A DNA stretch of 38,643 nt from Bryobacterales bacterium (GTDB taxonomy: Bacteria > Acidobacteriota > Terriglobia > Bryobacterales > UBA6623). The notes beneath the pieces were generated by a model. That model did not search any database. It saw nothing but the letters and a program-made list of their open reading frames with translations, and was not told the DNA's origin. The stretch lies in assembly GCA_022823865.1 (NCBI GenBank), contig JAJEHF010000201.1, positions 1 through 38,643 on the forward strand, given 5' to 3'. Both the position numbers and the translations under genes were made by a program. Below, piece by piece: positions 1-9,653 of the stretch (position 1 is its first letter; every line of letters begins with the position of its first letter).

Positions 1-879
<879 letters not shown>

Positions 880-901
880 TCAGCTCCTTTTCGCTTGCTT
901 G

Positions 902-1192
902 CTAGCTGATGATGGCGAGGGCCTCGTCCTCGCGCATGATCAGATACTCGTTGTCGTCGACGTTGACCTCGTTTCCGGAGTACTTGCCGAACAGAATCGT
1001 GTCGCCGACGCTCACGTCCAGCGGCACCACCGTGCCGTCGTCTTTCTTCTTGCCGTTGCCGACTGCGACGACCTTCCCCTGCTGCGGCTTTTCCTTGGCC
1101 GAGTCCGGGATGATGATTCCGCCACTCGACTGTTGCTCCGACTCCTCGAGCCGCTCGACGAGGATGCGGTCGTGCAAGGGTCTCAAACTCAT
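902..1192 (-). CDS. groS: 10 kDa co-chaperonin GroES
   Basis: The heptameric lid of the GroEL chamber. The 96-residue product is full length for the family. It has the N-terminal signature LRPLHDRILVERLE, the mobile-loop region ending GGIIIPD, the strand GKVVAVGNGKK and the C-terminal EYLIMREDEALAII. The ATG at 1192-1190 follows GGAGG (TAGGAGGATTCAATCAGA), a strong ribosome binding site. It is the first gene of the groES-groEL pair. An inverted repeat 76 bases upstream (1268-1292) is the likely control site. Confidence 0.98.
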   Translation of the reverse strand: MSLRPLHDRILVERLEESEQQSSGGIIIPDSAKEKPQQGKVVAVGNGKKKDDGTVVPLDVSVGDTILFGKYSGNEVNVDDNEYLIMREDEALAIIS

Positions 1193-1267
1193 TCTGATTG
1201 AATCCTCCTACCGATTCAGCGTTCAAATTGGGATCGCGCACGGATCAGAAAGATCCGCTGCTCATGA

Positions 1268-1292
1268 AACTTGATGCTGTTGCTATCAAGTT
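1268..1292. promoter_or_regulatory. CIRCE-like inverted repeat upstream of groES
   Basis: Perfect inverted repeat: AACTTGAT at 1268-1275, nine-base spacer, ATCAAGTT at 1285-1292. The classical CIRCE operator bound by the repressor HrcA is a nine-base arm TTAGCACTC, a nine-base spacer and the complementary arm. The spacing here is identical and the arms one base shorter, but the arm sequence is different. Its place just upstream of groES suggests a heat-shock operator. That is inference, and no hrcA gene lies in the window. Confidence 0.5.
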
Positions 1293-1340
1293 CGTGTCTT
1301 CAACAGTGTAACCATTCGGCTGGATCAATGTCAAGCGGCG

Positions 1341-1353
1341 ATTTCTAAGAAAT
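1341..1353. repeat. 13-bp palindrome in the groES-batA intergenic region
   Basis: ATTTCT-A-AGAAAT is a perfect palindrome with a one-base centre. It lies in the 259-base divergent region between groES (minus) and batA (plus), about 100 bases before batA. It may be an operator for either gene. Nothing else supports a role. Confidence 0.3.
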
Positions 1354-1451
1354 TTCGGGATCGGACGCGCCGCACTGCTTCCGCCGGAGCTCTCGCGCGG
1401 CACAGGCACGCGCGCCCGCAACAATGCAAGAATGGAGGTTCGAGCCGAGCC

Positions 1452-2495
1452 ATGTTTAGGTTCGAGTCGCCGTGGATGTTGCTCTTGCTGCTGCCCTTGG
1501 CGGCCTTGGTCGCCTGGCGCTTCAACGAGCGAGTCCGCCTGCGCTTCTCGTCGACCGCGACCGCGGCGGCGATACCGGCCACGTGGCGCTCCCGGCTGGG
1601 ACGCCTGCCGCTGGTGCTGCGGACTCTGGCGCTCGCGGCCCTGGTCATCGCGCTGGCGCGGCCCCAGCACGGCACGGAGCGCGTCCGCGATGTGTCGCAG
1701 GGCATCGCCATCGCGATGGTGGTAGACCGCTCGTCCAGCATGGGCGAGCGGATTCGCTACGCCGGCCGCAACCTGACCCGGCTCGAGGCGGTCAAGCAGG
1801 TCTTCAAGGACTTCATCGACCCGAACGAGGGCACGATGGGCGGCCGGCCGAACGACTTGATCGGAATGACGGCCTTCGCGCAGTACGCTGACTCGGTCTG
1901 CCCTCTGACGCTGTCGCACGCGACCTTGGTCCAGCTCTTGGACAGCGTGCAGCTGGTCGTCGACCGCCGCGAGGACGGCACCGCGATCGGAGACGCGGTC
2001 GCGCTGGCGGCGGCGCGCCTGCAGCGTGCCGAGGAATCACTCGAGCGTGTCGGCGAGGCCGCGCACGACTACGAGATCAAGAGCAAGATCATCATCTTGC
2101 TGACCGATGGCGAGAACAACGCCGGGGATCGCAGCGTGCGCGACGCGGGCGAGCTGTGCAAGCAGTGGGGCATCAAGGTCTACGCGGTCGGCGTCGGCGA
2201 CGACCGCAGCGTGAATACCGCGTTCGGACGGCTCACCGCGCCGCTCCGTCCGGGGTTCGATGACCGCGCGTTGCGCGCCGTTGCGGAGTTGACCGGCGGC
2301 AAGTACTGGCTCGCCACGAACTCGGAAGCGTTGCAGGCCGTGCATGCCGAGATCAATGAGCTGGAGAAGAGCGAGATCGAGACGGTGCGCTACTCCGAGT
2401 ACCGGGAGGCCTTCGTGCCGTGGGCGCTGGCCGCGCTGGCCTTGCTATCCATCGAGGCGCTGCTGCGTCAAACTTGGTTGAGGACGAACCCGTGA
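1452..2495 (+). CDS. batA: BatA-type von Willebrand factor A membrane protein
   Basis: A membrane-anchored VWA-domain protein of the Bat (aerotolerance-type) family; such proteins act with MoxR ATPases and their precise biochemical role is not settled. In the 347 residues, hydrophobic segments at about 8-22 and 53-69 are followed by a VWA domain with the metal-site motif DRSSS at 92-96 and the second motif TDGEN near 218. A closing membrane segment lies at about 321-340. The two N-terminal helices, periplasmic or cytoplasmic VWA and C-terminal helix match BatA. GGAGG lies 13 bases before the ATG, a rather long spacing. It heads the operon batA, batBC, batD, batE; its stop overlaps the next start (GTGA). 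The family is secure, the A/B naming follows gene order. Confidence 0.88.
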   Translation: MFRFESPWMLLLLLPLAALVAWRFNERVRLRFSSTATAAAIPATWRSRLGRLPLVLRTLALAALVIALARPQHGTERVRDVSQGIAIAMVVDRSSSMGERIRYAGRNLTRLEAVKQVFKDFIDPNEGTMGGRPNDLIGMTAFAQYADSVCPLTLSHATLVQLLDSVQLVVDRREDGTAIGDAVALAAARLQRAEESLERVGEAAHDYEIKSKIIILLTDGENNAGDRSVRDAGELCKQWGIKVYAVGVGDDRSVNTAFGRLTAPLRPGFDDRALRAVAELTGGKYWLATNSEALQAVHAEINELEKSEIETVRYSEYREAFVPWALAALALLSIEALLRQTWLRTNP

Positions 2496-4612
2496 GCGAC
2501 TTCCGCTTTGGCGACGTGGTCATGCTGCACGGGCTCTGGCTGCTGCCCGTGCTGGCAGCGCTGATGCTATACGCGGCGCGCCGGCGGAGGCAGGCGTTGC
2601 TGCGGTTCGTCGAGGCCGGCTTGCTGGCCCGCTCCGGCGGTAATGCGCTGGCTGACCCCGCGCGGCGAGTGCTCAAGGCCGCCTTGCTTCTTGCGGCGCT
2701 CGGATGCCTGATCGTCGCGCTGGCGCGCCCCGCCTGGGACCAGGTGCAGGAGGAGGTTGTACAGCGGGGCAGGGACGTTGTCTTCCTGCTGGACGTTTCC
2801 CGCAGCATGCTCGCGCAGGATCTGCCGCCGAATCGGCTGGAACGGGCCAAGCTGGCCATCCGGGACACGGTCGACCAGTTGCAGGGGGACCGCGTGGCCT
2901 TGGCCGTGTTCGCCGGCGCGACGGTAGTGAAGTGCCCTCTGACGCTCGACTACGGCTTCTTCCGCATGGCCCTGGCCGATGTCTCGCCGTACAGCGTCTC
3001 GCGCGGGGGCACGCTGATCGGCGACGGCATTCGCAAGGTGATTAGCGATGTCTTCGACCAGCAGCGCAGCAACTACCGCGACATCGTGCTGATCACGGAC
3101 GGGGAGGACCACGAGAGCTTCCCTGCCGAGGCCGCGGCGCAGGCCGGGGAGCAGGGCGTGCGACTGATCGCCATCGGGCTCGGCGACGAGCGGGTCGGCC
3201 AGCGCATTCCCGTGGTGCGGGACCAGGCGGGCGCCGCCGCGCCGAAGACATTCCTGCAGCACCAGGGACAGGAGGTGTGGTCCCGGCTGGACGCCGCCAC
3301 GCTGCGCGAGATGGCCGACGCCACCCCGGGGGGCGTCTATCTCAACGTCGCGACCGGCGCGGTCGACCTGGGGGAGGTGTACTTGCGCCTGATCGCTTCC
3401 GCCGAGGGCCAGGAGGTCGGCTCCCAGGTCCTGGAGAGGGTGGAGGAGAAGTTCCAGATCTTCCTGGTCGTGTGCGTCCTGCTGCTCTTCCTCGACATAG
3501 CACTGCGCGAGCGGGGCGCCCGCGGCGCACAGGGCGTGGCGCCGTACCTGCTGGCCGTCTTGGCGCTGCCTGCGATTTCTTCGGCGGCATCGGTGCGCGG
3601 CCTGGTCAACAACGGCAACGAGTCCTACCGCGCGGAAGTATACGACGATGCGCTGGAGGCCTACGATCAGGCTCTCGAGCAAGATCCCGGCTCGCCCTAC
3701 GCAGCCCTGAGCCGGGCAGCGGCGCTCTACCGCAGCGGCCAGTTCGCCGATGCGGCCGATGCGTATTTGGCAGCCGTGCGCCAGAGCCTTCAGCGAGGCC
3801 TGCCGCAGATCGAATCTGCAGGGTTGCACAGCTTGGGCAACGCGCTCTACCGCCAAGCGGAGGAAGTGGCGCAATCGAACCCCGGGCAAGCGATCGATCA
3901 CTTGGTGCGCGCCTCGCGCGCCTATTCGGACGCCTTGCGGGTGGACCGCGGCCGATCCGACTCGGCCCATAACCTGGAGCTGACGCGCCGCTTGATCCAG
4001 CAGCTGCGCGACCAAGCCAGCCAGCAGTCCCAGCAGGGGCAGGGCGGCGAACAGGGTGACTCCCAGTCCGGCGAGCAGAATCGCGCTGATGCACTTCGAC
4101 AAGCCGCCGACGACCAAGAACAGCTGGCCGATGCGAGCGAACAGCTGGACAGGGATCGCCAGGAAAACGCGGACGAAGCTTCCCGCCGCCAACAGCAGCA
4201 ACGCGCCCAGGACCTGGCCGGCCGGCAGGAGGAGCTCAGCCAGCGCACGGAGCAGCTGGCGCAGGATCTGGACCCCGCGGCCCAGGATCAGGTGGAGGAT
4301 GCCTCGCGCCACCAGCAGGAAGCGCAGAGCCAGCTGGACCAGAACCGCTTGGGAGCCGCCGAGGACGAACAGCGCGAAGCGGCCGACGCCCTGCGCCAAG
4401 CCGCCCAGGCAGAAGCAGCCAGGGGAACTGACCAGGCTCCACAGCTTGAAGCGGGCGATCAGCCGGTCGAGCAGGCCGACGGCGAAGCGCAAGCACAGGC
4501 CGATCCTGGGCAGCAAATGACCGTCGAACAGATCCTGGCGAAGGAGCAACAGGATCGGCGCGACCGCCAGCTGCAGCGCGTGGGCATCGTGGCGGTGGAG
4601 AAGGACTGGTAG
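2492..4612 (+). CDS. batB: BatB-BatC fusion: VWA membrane protein with C-terminal TPR and Gln-rich tail
   Basis: The start is taken as GTG 2492, which overlaps the batA stop (GTGA) and follows TTGAGGAC; an upstream ATG at 2420 would lie deep inside batA, and ATG 2521 is an alternative. In the 706 residues, membrane segments at about 11-28 and 62-77 precede a VWA domain with metal-site motif DVSRS at 101-105 and TDGEDHES near 202. Further membrane segments at about 321-338 and 349-367 follow. After these come two or three TPR repeats (ESYRAEVYDDALEAY, ALYRSGQFADAADAYLAAV) from about 370, then a long Gln/Glu/Ala-rich, probably coiled tail. BatB and BatC are usually separate genes, so this is a fusion. 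The stop TAG touches the batD start directly. Confidence 0.88.
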   Translation: MSDFRFGDVVMLHGLWLLPVLAALMLYAARRRRQALLRFVEAGLLARSGGNALADPARRVLKAALLLAALGCLIVALARPAWDQVQEEVVQRGRDVVFLLDVSRSMLAQDLPPNRLERAKLAIRDTVDQLQGDRVALAVFAGATVVKCPLTLDYGFFRMALADVSPYSVSRGGTLIGDGIRKVISDVFDQQRSNYRDIVLITDGEDHESFPAEAAAQAGEQGVRLIAIGLGDERVGQRIPVVRDQAGAAAPKTFLQHQGQEVWSRLDAATLREMADATPGGVYLNVATGAVDLGEVYLRLIASAEGQEVGSQVLERVEEKFQIFLVVCVLLLFLDIALRERGARGAQGVAPYLLAVLALPAISSAASVRGLVNNGNESYRAEVYDDALEAYDQALEQDPGSPYAALSRAAALYRSGQFADAADAYLAAVRQSLQRGLPQIESAGLHSLGNALYRQAEEVAQSNPGQAIDHLVRASRAYSDALRVDRGRSDSAHNLELTRRLIQQLRDQASQQSQQGQGGEQGDSQSGEQNRADALRQAADDQEQLADASEQLDRDRQENADEASRRQQQQRAQDLAGRQEELSQRTEQLAQDLDPAAQDQVEDASRHQQEAQSQLDQNRLGAAEDEQREAADALRQAAQAEAARGTDQAPQLEAGDQPVEQADGEAQAQADPGQQMTVEQILAKEQQDRRDRQLQRVGIVAVEKDW

Positions 4613-6544
4613 ATGAGCTGGCGCAGTCTAGGCGGCGCATTGCTGGCGTCCGCAGCCATCGTGTCCGGCCAAGCCCAGGCCCAAGACGAGCCGCTACAGG
4701 CCGCCGCCGCCGTGCAGAGCCGACAGGTTTACGTCGGCCAGCATTTCCTGCTGCAGATCCAAGTCCAGGGCACGGACCAGCCCGACGCGGTGGACATTAG
4801 CCCGCTCGAGAACGACTTCACCGTGAGCGAAGCGGGCGGCGGCGCGAGCAACAGCACCTCGGTCAGCATCGTCAACGGGCGCATGACTCGGCAGGTGCAG
4901 CGCGGCTACAACTTCAACTACAGGCTGGCCGCTCGCAGGGCGGGTAACGTGCAGATTCCAGCGCTGCTGATCAGCTCCGGCGGGCGCTCGGTTCGCACGG
5001 CGCCGATCGCCCTGCGTGTCATGCCGCCGCAAGAGAACGACGACTTCAAGCTTAGGCTGGGCTTGTCAGAATCCCGCGCCTATATCGGACAGCCCGTGAC
5101 GCTGACGGTGGAGTGGTACCTCGCGCGCGAGGTCAGGGAGTACTCGTTCACGATGCCCTTGCTGGAGGATCGGCGATTCGAGATTGTCGACCCTCCCGCG
5201 GCGGGCTCCGGGAGTGGATCGAAGGACGAGATCGAAATCCAACTGGGCGATCGTCGCGCGACGGGCCGAACTTCCCGGGGGCAGCTGAACGGTCGCCAGT
5301 ACACGGTGCTGCGCTTCCAGAAGCTGCTCATTCCGCGCGAAGCGGGCAACATACGGCTGCCGCAGGCGACCGTCACCTTCACCTCGCCGCAGCCGGGCCA
5401 GCAGCGCCGCCGGGGCTTGTTCGACGACTTCTTCGGCGGGGGCGCATTCTCCGGGGTATTCGGCGGGGGGCCGGTGCTGGAGACGCTGGCGATCCCTTCA
5501 GGCCGGCCCAGCCTGGAAGTGCTGGAGCTGCCAACTTCGGGCCGGCCCCAGGGGTTCAACGGCTGGATCGGCAAGTTCGAACTGCGAGCCGAAGCGGTGC
5601 CGGCCAATGTAAAGGTTGGAGAGCCCATCACGCTTCGCTTGCAGGTACAGGGTTCCCGCGTCTCCTCTACGCTCCCGCTGCCTGCCTTGGATCGACAGCC
5701 GGACTTGACCAGGGATTTCAGGGTTCCCCGCGAGATCGGCGCAGGGGAGAGCCGCGACGGTGCCCTGCACTTCACCCAGACGCTGCGCGCCCGGCATGAT
5801 GCGGTCGCCGCGATCCCCCCGATCGAGCTCCCCTACTTCGATCCCGATCTGGGGGAATACGCGGTCGCGGAGAGCCAGCCGATTCCGCTGTCGGTCGAGC
5901 CGTCGCGGATCGTCACCGCGGAGGATGCCGAAGGCCTCGGCTCGAGCGCGCCCCGCCAGCTGGAGGTCGAATCCAGCGAGCAAGGCATTGGGCACAACTA
6001 CACGGATGCGGCCGCCTTGGTCCAGATGCAGGGCGGGGCGGGGGCGTGGCTGCGGCCGCTCGGCCCGACATGGCTGGCGCTCTTGCTGCTGGGTCTGCCG
6101 CCGCTGGCGTACGGCGCCCTGCTTGCCGGGAACCTGCAAGGGCAGTCGAAGCGCGTCTTCGGCTGGCGCTCGAAATCGCCGCACGGGCGCTGGCGAAACG
6201 CCGTCGGAGCGTCCGCCGTTGAGCGGTGGAGCGAGTCGGAAGCGGCCCGGGCCGTGCTGGCCGCGCTGCGCGAATATTTCGAGGCCAGGCTTGAGGGGCG
6301 CGCCGGCAGCGCGGCGGCGTGGACGTATTCCGACATCGAGGCGCGTCTGGCTGCGAGGCTCGGCCGGGGCGACGGAGGCGGCGATGCCGTCGATGAAGAT
6401 TCGCTAGCGCTGCTCCGGAGCGTGTTCGAGCGCTGCGAAGCCAGCACCTACGCTGGCGGCGGCGCGCAGGACAGGCAGTGGGTGCGGCATCTGGTGGATG
6501 ACGCGAACAGTGCCGTCCTCCGCATCGAGGAGGCGCTGCGATGA
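4613..6544 (+). CDS. batD: BatD-type oxygen-tolerance protein
   Basis: BatD proteins are exported, membrane-anchored proteins of Ig-like beta domains that accompany BatA/B. The 643-residue product opens with a signal peptide (SLGGALLASAAIVSGQAQA), then VQSRQVYVGQHFLLQIQVQG and DFTVSEAGGG, typical of the family's first domain. Two further beta-rich repeats follow (SRAYIGQPVTLTVEWYL near 155 and NVKVGEPITLRLQVQG near 335). A membrane helix lies near 482-505 and a cytoplasmic C-terminal domain follows. A Gly/Phe-rich stretch (DDFFGGGAFSGVFGGG) sits mid-protein. The ATG immediately follows the batBC stop and the TGA overlaps the batE ATG, so it is translationally coupled on both sides. Confidence 0.9.
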   Translation: MSWRSLGGALLASAAIVSGQAQAQDEPLQAAAAVQSRQVYVGQHFLLQIQVQGTDQPDAVDISPLENDFTVSEAGGGASNSTSVSIVNGRMTRQVQRGYNFNYRLAARRAGNVQIPALLISSGGRSVRTAPIALRVMPPQENDDFKLRLGLSESRAYIGQPVTLTVEWYLAREVREYSFTMPLLEDRRFEIVDPPAAGSGSGSKDEIEIQLGDRRATGRTSRGQLNGRQYTVLRFQKLLIPREAGNIRLPQATVTFTSPQPGQQRRRGLFDDFFGGGAFSGVFGGGPVLETLAIPSGRPSLEVLELPTSGRPQGFNGWIGKFELRAEAVPANVKVGEPITLRLQVQGSRVSSTLPLPALDRQPDLTRDFRVPREIGAGESRDGALHFTQTLRARHDAVAAIPPIELPYFDPDLGEYAVAESQPIPLSVEPSRIVTAEDAEGLGSSAPRQLEVESSEQGIGHNYTDAAALVQMQGGAGAWLRPLGPTWLALLLLGLPPLAYGALLAGNLQGQSKRVFGWRSKSPHGRWRNAVGASAVERWSESEAARAVLAALREYFEARLEGRAGSAAAWTYSDIEARLAARLGRGDGGGDAVDEDSLALLRSVFERCEASTYAGGGAQDRQWVRHLVDDANSAVLRIEEALR

Positions 6545-7341
6545 GGTTGGCCGCAAGGCTCGCTGTAGCCGCATTGTTCGCGCTGGGCACGTCCATGCTT
6601 GCCCAGCAAGACGCCGACTTGTTCGCCGAGGCGAACGATGCCTTTCGCCAAGCGAACGAGCTTCGGCCGAGCGATCCCGACCAGGCCGCGGAACTCTATC
6701 GGCGGGCTGCCCTGCGCTATGAGCGGCTGCTCGGCGAGCGGGGAATCAGCAACAGCAAGCTGTATTGCAATCTGGCCAACGCCTATTTTCAAGCCGGCGA
6801 CATCGGACGGGCGATCCTCAACTACCGCAAGGCCGAGCGCCTCGATCCCGGAGACCGGAACGTGCAGCGGAACTTGGCCTTCGCGCGGACCAACCGCTCC
6901 GACAAGCTCGATCCCGCTTCGGGAGCGCAGGTCGTGAAGACCCTGCTGTTTTGGCATTTCGAGTGGTCCAAGGGTGCCCGCGTGCGCCTCTTCGCTGCCG
7001 CGTGGGTCCTGATGTGGGCCGTGCTGGTGCTGAGGCGCTTCGGACAGCGCTGGGCGCCCCGAGAGATTGCGGCGGGCACAGCCCTGGCCGCGCTGCTGCT
7101 GGCGGGTTCGATGGCGTACGAGAGCTTGGATGAGGCCCGCAGCGTGGAGGGAGTCATCGTGTCGCCGGAGACGGTGGCGCGGCAAGGAGACGGTCCGAGC
7201 TACGAGCCGGCCTTCCGGGAGCCGCTGCACGCCGGCACGGAATTCAGCGTCCTCGAGGAGCGCCCCGGCTGGTGCCACGTCGAGCTGCCGGACGGGCGCG
7301 TCTGCTGGCTTGACGCCAGCCATGTCGCTTTCGTGCGATAA
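6541..7341 (+). CDS. batE: BatE-type TPR/SH3 membrane protein
   Basis: The last gene of the Bat operon; its ATG overlaps the batD stop (ATGA). The 266 residues comprise a signal peptide (LAARLAVAALFALGTSMLA), TPR repeats at about 25-110 (LYCNLANAYFQAGDIGRAI is the clearest), two membrane helices near 147-165 and 177-195, and a C-terminal bacterial SH3-like domain ending GWCHVELPDGRVCWLDAS. This order is the BatE architecture. It meets yggS tail to tail, 63 bases apart. No terminator with a T-run is visible between them. Confidence 0.87.
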   Translation: MRLAARLAVAALFALGTSMLAQQDADLFAEANDAFRQANELRPSDPDQAAELYRRAALRYERLLGERGISNSKLYCNLANAYFQAGDIGRAILNYRKAERLDPGDRNVQRNLAFARTNRSDKLDPASGAQVVKTLLFWHFEWSKGARVRLFAAAWVLMWAVLVLRRFGQRWAPREIAAGTALAALLLAGSMAYESLDEARSVEGVIVSPETVARQGDGPSYEPAFREPLHAGTEFSVLEERPGWCHVELPDGRVCWLDASHVAFVR

Positions 7342-7404
7342 GTCGGCACCGCTGCCGGGGCCCGCGGTCGGCGCGTCCCCGAAGCGCGACGCCGCGCAGC
7401 CCGA

Positions 7405-8097
7405 TCAGCCGGGGAGCGGGTCCCGCGGGCCGAAGATCGCCGTGCCGACGCGCAGGTGGGTCGCGCCTTCTTCGATCGCTACCTCGAGGTCGTGGCTCAT
7501 GCCCATCGAGAGGCCCCCGATTCCGTGGCGCTCTGCTAGTTCGCGCAAGTGCCGGAAGTAGGGCCGGGCGTGTTCCGGGTCCGCGTTCCAAGGCGGCATC
7601 GTCATGAGTCCCGCGAGCCGCAAGTTCGAAGCGGCGGCCACGTCTTCGAGCACTGCTCCCAGCAGTCCCGGGTCCATGCCGCTCTTGGATTCCTCCGCGC
7701 TCAGCTTGACTTCCAGGAAGACTTCCAGCGGCTTGCCGAACCGGTCCAGCCGCCGGGCAAGCTTGGAGCTGTCGAGCGTGTGGATCGTGGAAAAGAGCCC
7801 CGCAGCCTTGCCTGCCTTGTTGCTCTGCAGCTTGCCGATGAAATGGAAGCGCGCATCGTCCAGCGGCGGGAGCAGCTCGCTCTTGGCGGCGAATTCTTGG
7901 ACGTAGTTCTCGCCGAAGTCTCTCTGGCCGGCCTCGTAGGCTGCCACGATGTCTTCGACGGGCTTGCGTTTGGAGACCGCGATCACGGCGATCGAGGCTG
8001 GGTCTCGGCCGACTCGCTCGGCCGCTGCTTCGATGCGTTCCCGCACGGCCGCGAGCCGCCCGGCGATCGCAGGTGGTCGGCCCTCGAAACTCGGCAT
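7405..8097 (-). CDS. yggS: YggS/PLPBP family pyridoxal-phosphate homeostasis protein
   Basis: A single-domain PLP-binding TIM-barrel protein of the YggS/PROSC family, which buffers cytoplasmic PLP and has no proven enzymatic activity. The 230 residues include IAVIAVSKRKPVEDI with the PLP lysine at 43, the motif FGENYVQE, the segment FHFIGKLQSNKAGKA, and the C-terminal GLSMGMSHDLEVAIEEGATH followed by RVGTAIFG, all diagnostic. The start is taken as ATG 8097-8095. The frame is open to a GTG at 8133, but TATATA at 8140-8135 looks like the -10 box and would place that GTG before the transcript start. Length fits the family. It is divergent from no gene and is probably monocistronic. Confidence 0.93.
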   Translation of the reverse strand: MPSFEGRPPAIAGRLAAVRERIEAAAERVGRDPASIAVIAVSKRKPVEDIVAAYEAGQRDFGENYVQEFAAKSELLPPLDDARFHFIGKLQSNKAGKAAGLFSTIHTLDSSKLARRLDRFGKPLEVFLEVKLSAEESKSGMDPGLLGAVLEDVAAASNLRLAGLMTMPPWNADPEHARPYFRHLRELAERHGIGGLSMGMSHDLEVAIEEGATHLRVGTAIFGPRDPLPG

Positions 8098-8134
8098 GCT
8101 GGCTGTTGGGCGGGCGCGCGGCCGCCCGGTCACC

Positions 8135-8140
8135 TATATA
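8135..8140 (-). promoter_or_regulatory. Putative -10 box for yggS
   Basis: TATATA on the minus strand, 37 bases before the chosen ATG. No good -35 is visible at 16-18 bases. It is used mainly to choose the start codon of yggS. Confidence 0.35.
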
Positions 8141-8215
8141 TCATTGTGTCCCCAAGCCAGTCTGGGCCGCGGCACGCGCAAGCCGCGCCCGCGGGCGCAT
8201 CGGCTGGTGGCAGCC

Positions 8216-9649
8216 CTATGCCAGAACATCCTCGATGACTTCGCCGTGGACGTCCGTCAGGCGCCGGTCGATGCCGTTGTGCCGGAAGGTGAGCCGGGTG
8301 TGGTCGATACCGAGCAGGTGCAGCACGGTGGCGTGCAGGTCGTAGCAGTAGATCGGCTTGTCGGCCGCCTTGTATGACCACTCGTCGCTGGATCCGTGCA
8401 CTGCCCCGCCGCGGACTCCGCCGCCGGCCAGCCACGAAGTGAACGTGAACGGGTTGTGGTCGCGGCCCAGCGTCCCCTGGCTGCAGGGCATCCGTCCGAA
8501 CTCGGTCGTCCAGTAGACGATCGTATCTTCCAAGAGCCCGCGCGCCTCCAGGTCCCGGATCAGGGCGGCGGCCGGCTTGTCCATCTCCGTTCCCATCGCG
8601 CCGTGGTCCTTGCGTATGTCCTCGTGGCTGTCCCAGTTTCGGCGCGGAAAGCCGTTGTCTGCGCCGCTCCAGACCTGCACGAAGCGCACCCCGCGCTCGA
8701 GCAGGCGGCGCGCCGTCAGGCAGCGCAGCCCGAAGTCTTGCGTGATCGGCTCGTCGATTCCGTACAGTTTCTTGGTGGCGGCTGATTCGCCCGAGATGTC
8801 CAGCACCTGCGGTGCCGTCACTTGCAGCCGGGCGGCCATTTCGTAGGCTTGGATGCGGGCCTCCAAGCGGCTGTCGCCCCCGCGCGAAGCCTGATGCCGG
8901 CGGTTCAGCCGCTCCAGCAGGGCCAGCCCGTCGCGCTCGCTCTCCGGCGTGACAAAGTCCGCCGACGCAGGCGGGAACAGGTCATGGATGGGGTTTTCGC
9001 GACCTGCCCGGATCATCGTGCCTTGGTGCTGGGCGGGCAGGAATGCCGCAGTGTGATTTCCCGGACCGTTGGGCGCGAATCCCCTCGCGTCCGGAAGCAC
9101 CACGAAGGACGGCAGTTCGTCGGTCAGCGCGCCCAGGCCGTATGAGATCCATGCCCCCATGCTGGGAAATCCCGGTAGCACGAAGCCGCTGTTCTGCATG
9201 AACGTCGCCGGCCCGTGGACGTTGGATTTCGACACCATCGAGGGAAAGAAGGCCATGTGGTCCGCGCACCCGGCCAGGTGTGGCACCAGGCTGCTCATCC
9301 ACTTGCCCGACTCGCCGTGCTGCTTCCAGTCCCACGGGCTCCGCATCACCGGCCCGGGGCTGCTCTGGAAGAGTTCCACCGTGCCGCCGGGGTCGAATTC
9401 CTGCCCGTTGCGCTCGATCAGCAGCGGTTTGTAGTCGAACATGTCGCACTGGCTGGCGGCGCCGGACATGAACAATTGCACGACTCGCTTCGCTTTCGCC
9501 GCGTGGTGCAGGCCACTGCTGGCAGGCGCTTGAGCCGTGACAGCGTCGCGGCCGAGCAACTGGGCCAGCGCGATCCAGCCCAGCCCGCCGCCCCAGTGCT
9601 CGAGAAACTGCCGCCGGTCAGTCAGCGTTGCTGCGCCTTGGTTCGGCAT
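8216..9649 (-). CDS. DUF1501 family exported protein
   Basis: DUF1501 proteins belong to the alkaline-phosphatase/sulfatase-like fold and are almost always encoded next to a DUF1549/DUF1553 protein, as here (4 bases after it). The 477 residues begin with a twin-arginine-type segment (DRRQFLEHWGGGLGWIAL). Family-typical stretches follow: VVQLFMSGAASQCDMFDYKP, GAWISYGLG, WDSHEDI, TTEFGRMP and GRDHNPFTF. The last two are the clearest C-terminal landmarks. The biological substrate of the pair is not established. Its start ATG lies just downstream of the preceding stop, indicating a two-gene operon. Confidence 0.93.
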   Translation of the reverse strand: MPNQGAATLTDRRQFLEHWGGGLGWIALAQLLGRDAVTAQAPASSGLHHAAKAKRVVQLFMSGAASQCDMFDYKPLLIERNGQEFDPGGTVELFQSSPGPVMRSPWDWKQHGESGKWMSSLVPHLAGCADHMAFFPSMVSKSNVHGPATFMQNSGFVLPGFPSMGAWISYGLGALTDELPSFVVLPDARGFAPNGPGNHTAAFLPAQHQGTMIRAGRENPIHDLFPPASADFVTPESERDGLALLERLNRRHQASRGGDSRLEARIQAYEMAARLQVTAPQVLDISGESAATKKLYGIDEPITQDFGLRCLTARRLLERGVRFVQVWSGADNGFPRRNWDSHEDIRKDHGAMGTEMDKPAAALIRDLEARGLLEDTIVYWTTEFGRMPCSQGTLGRDHNPFTFTSWLAGGGVRGGAVHGSSDEWSYKAADKPIYCYDLHATVLHLLGIDHTRLTFRHNGIDRRLTDVHGEVIEDVLA

Positions 9650-9653
9650 GGGC

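Noticed and set aside
1193..1451. Canonical CIRCE (TTAGCACTC) upstream of groES
   Set aside because: The sequence is absent; only the CIRCE-spaced AACTTGAT/ATCAAGTT repeat is present.
2567..4549. 660-codon open frame on the minus strand
   Set aside because: It lies wholly antisense to the batB-batC fusion, has no family motif, and is explained by high GC in third codon positions.
7342..7404. Terminator between the convergent batE and yggS genes
   Set aside because: GC-rich stems are possible, but none is followed by a T-run on either strand.
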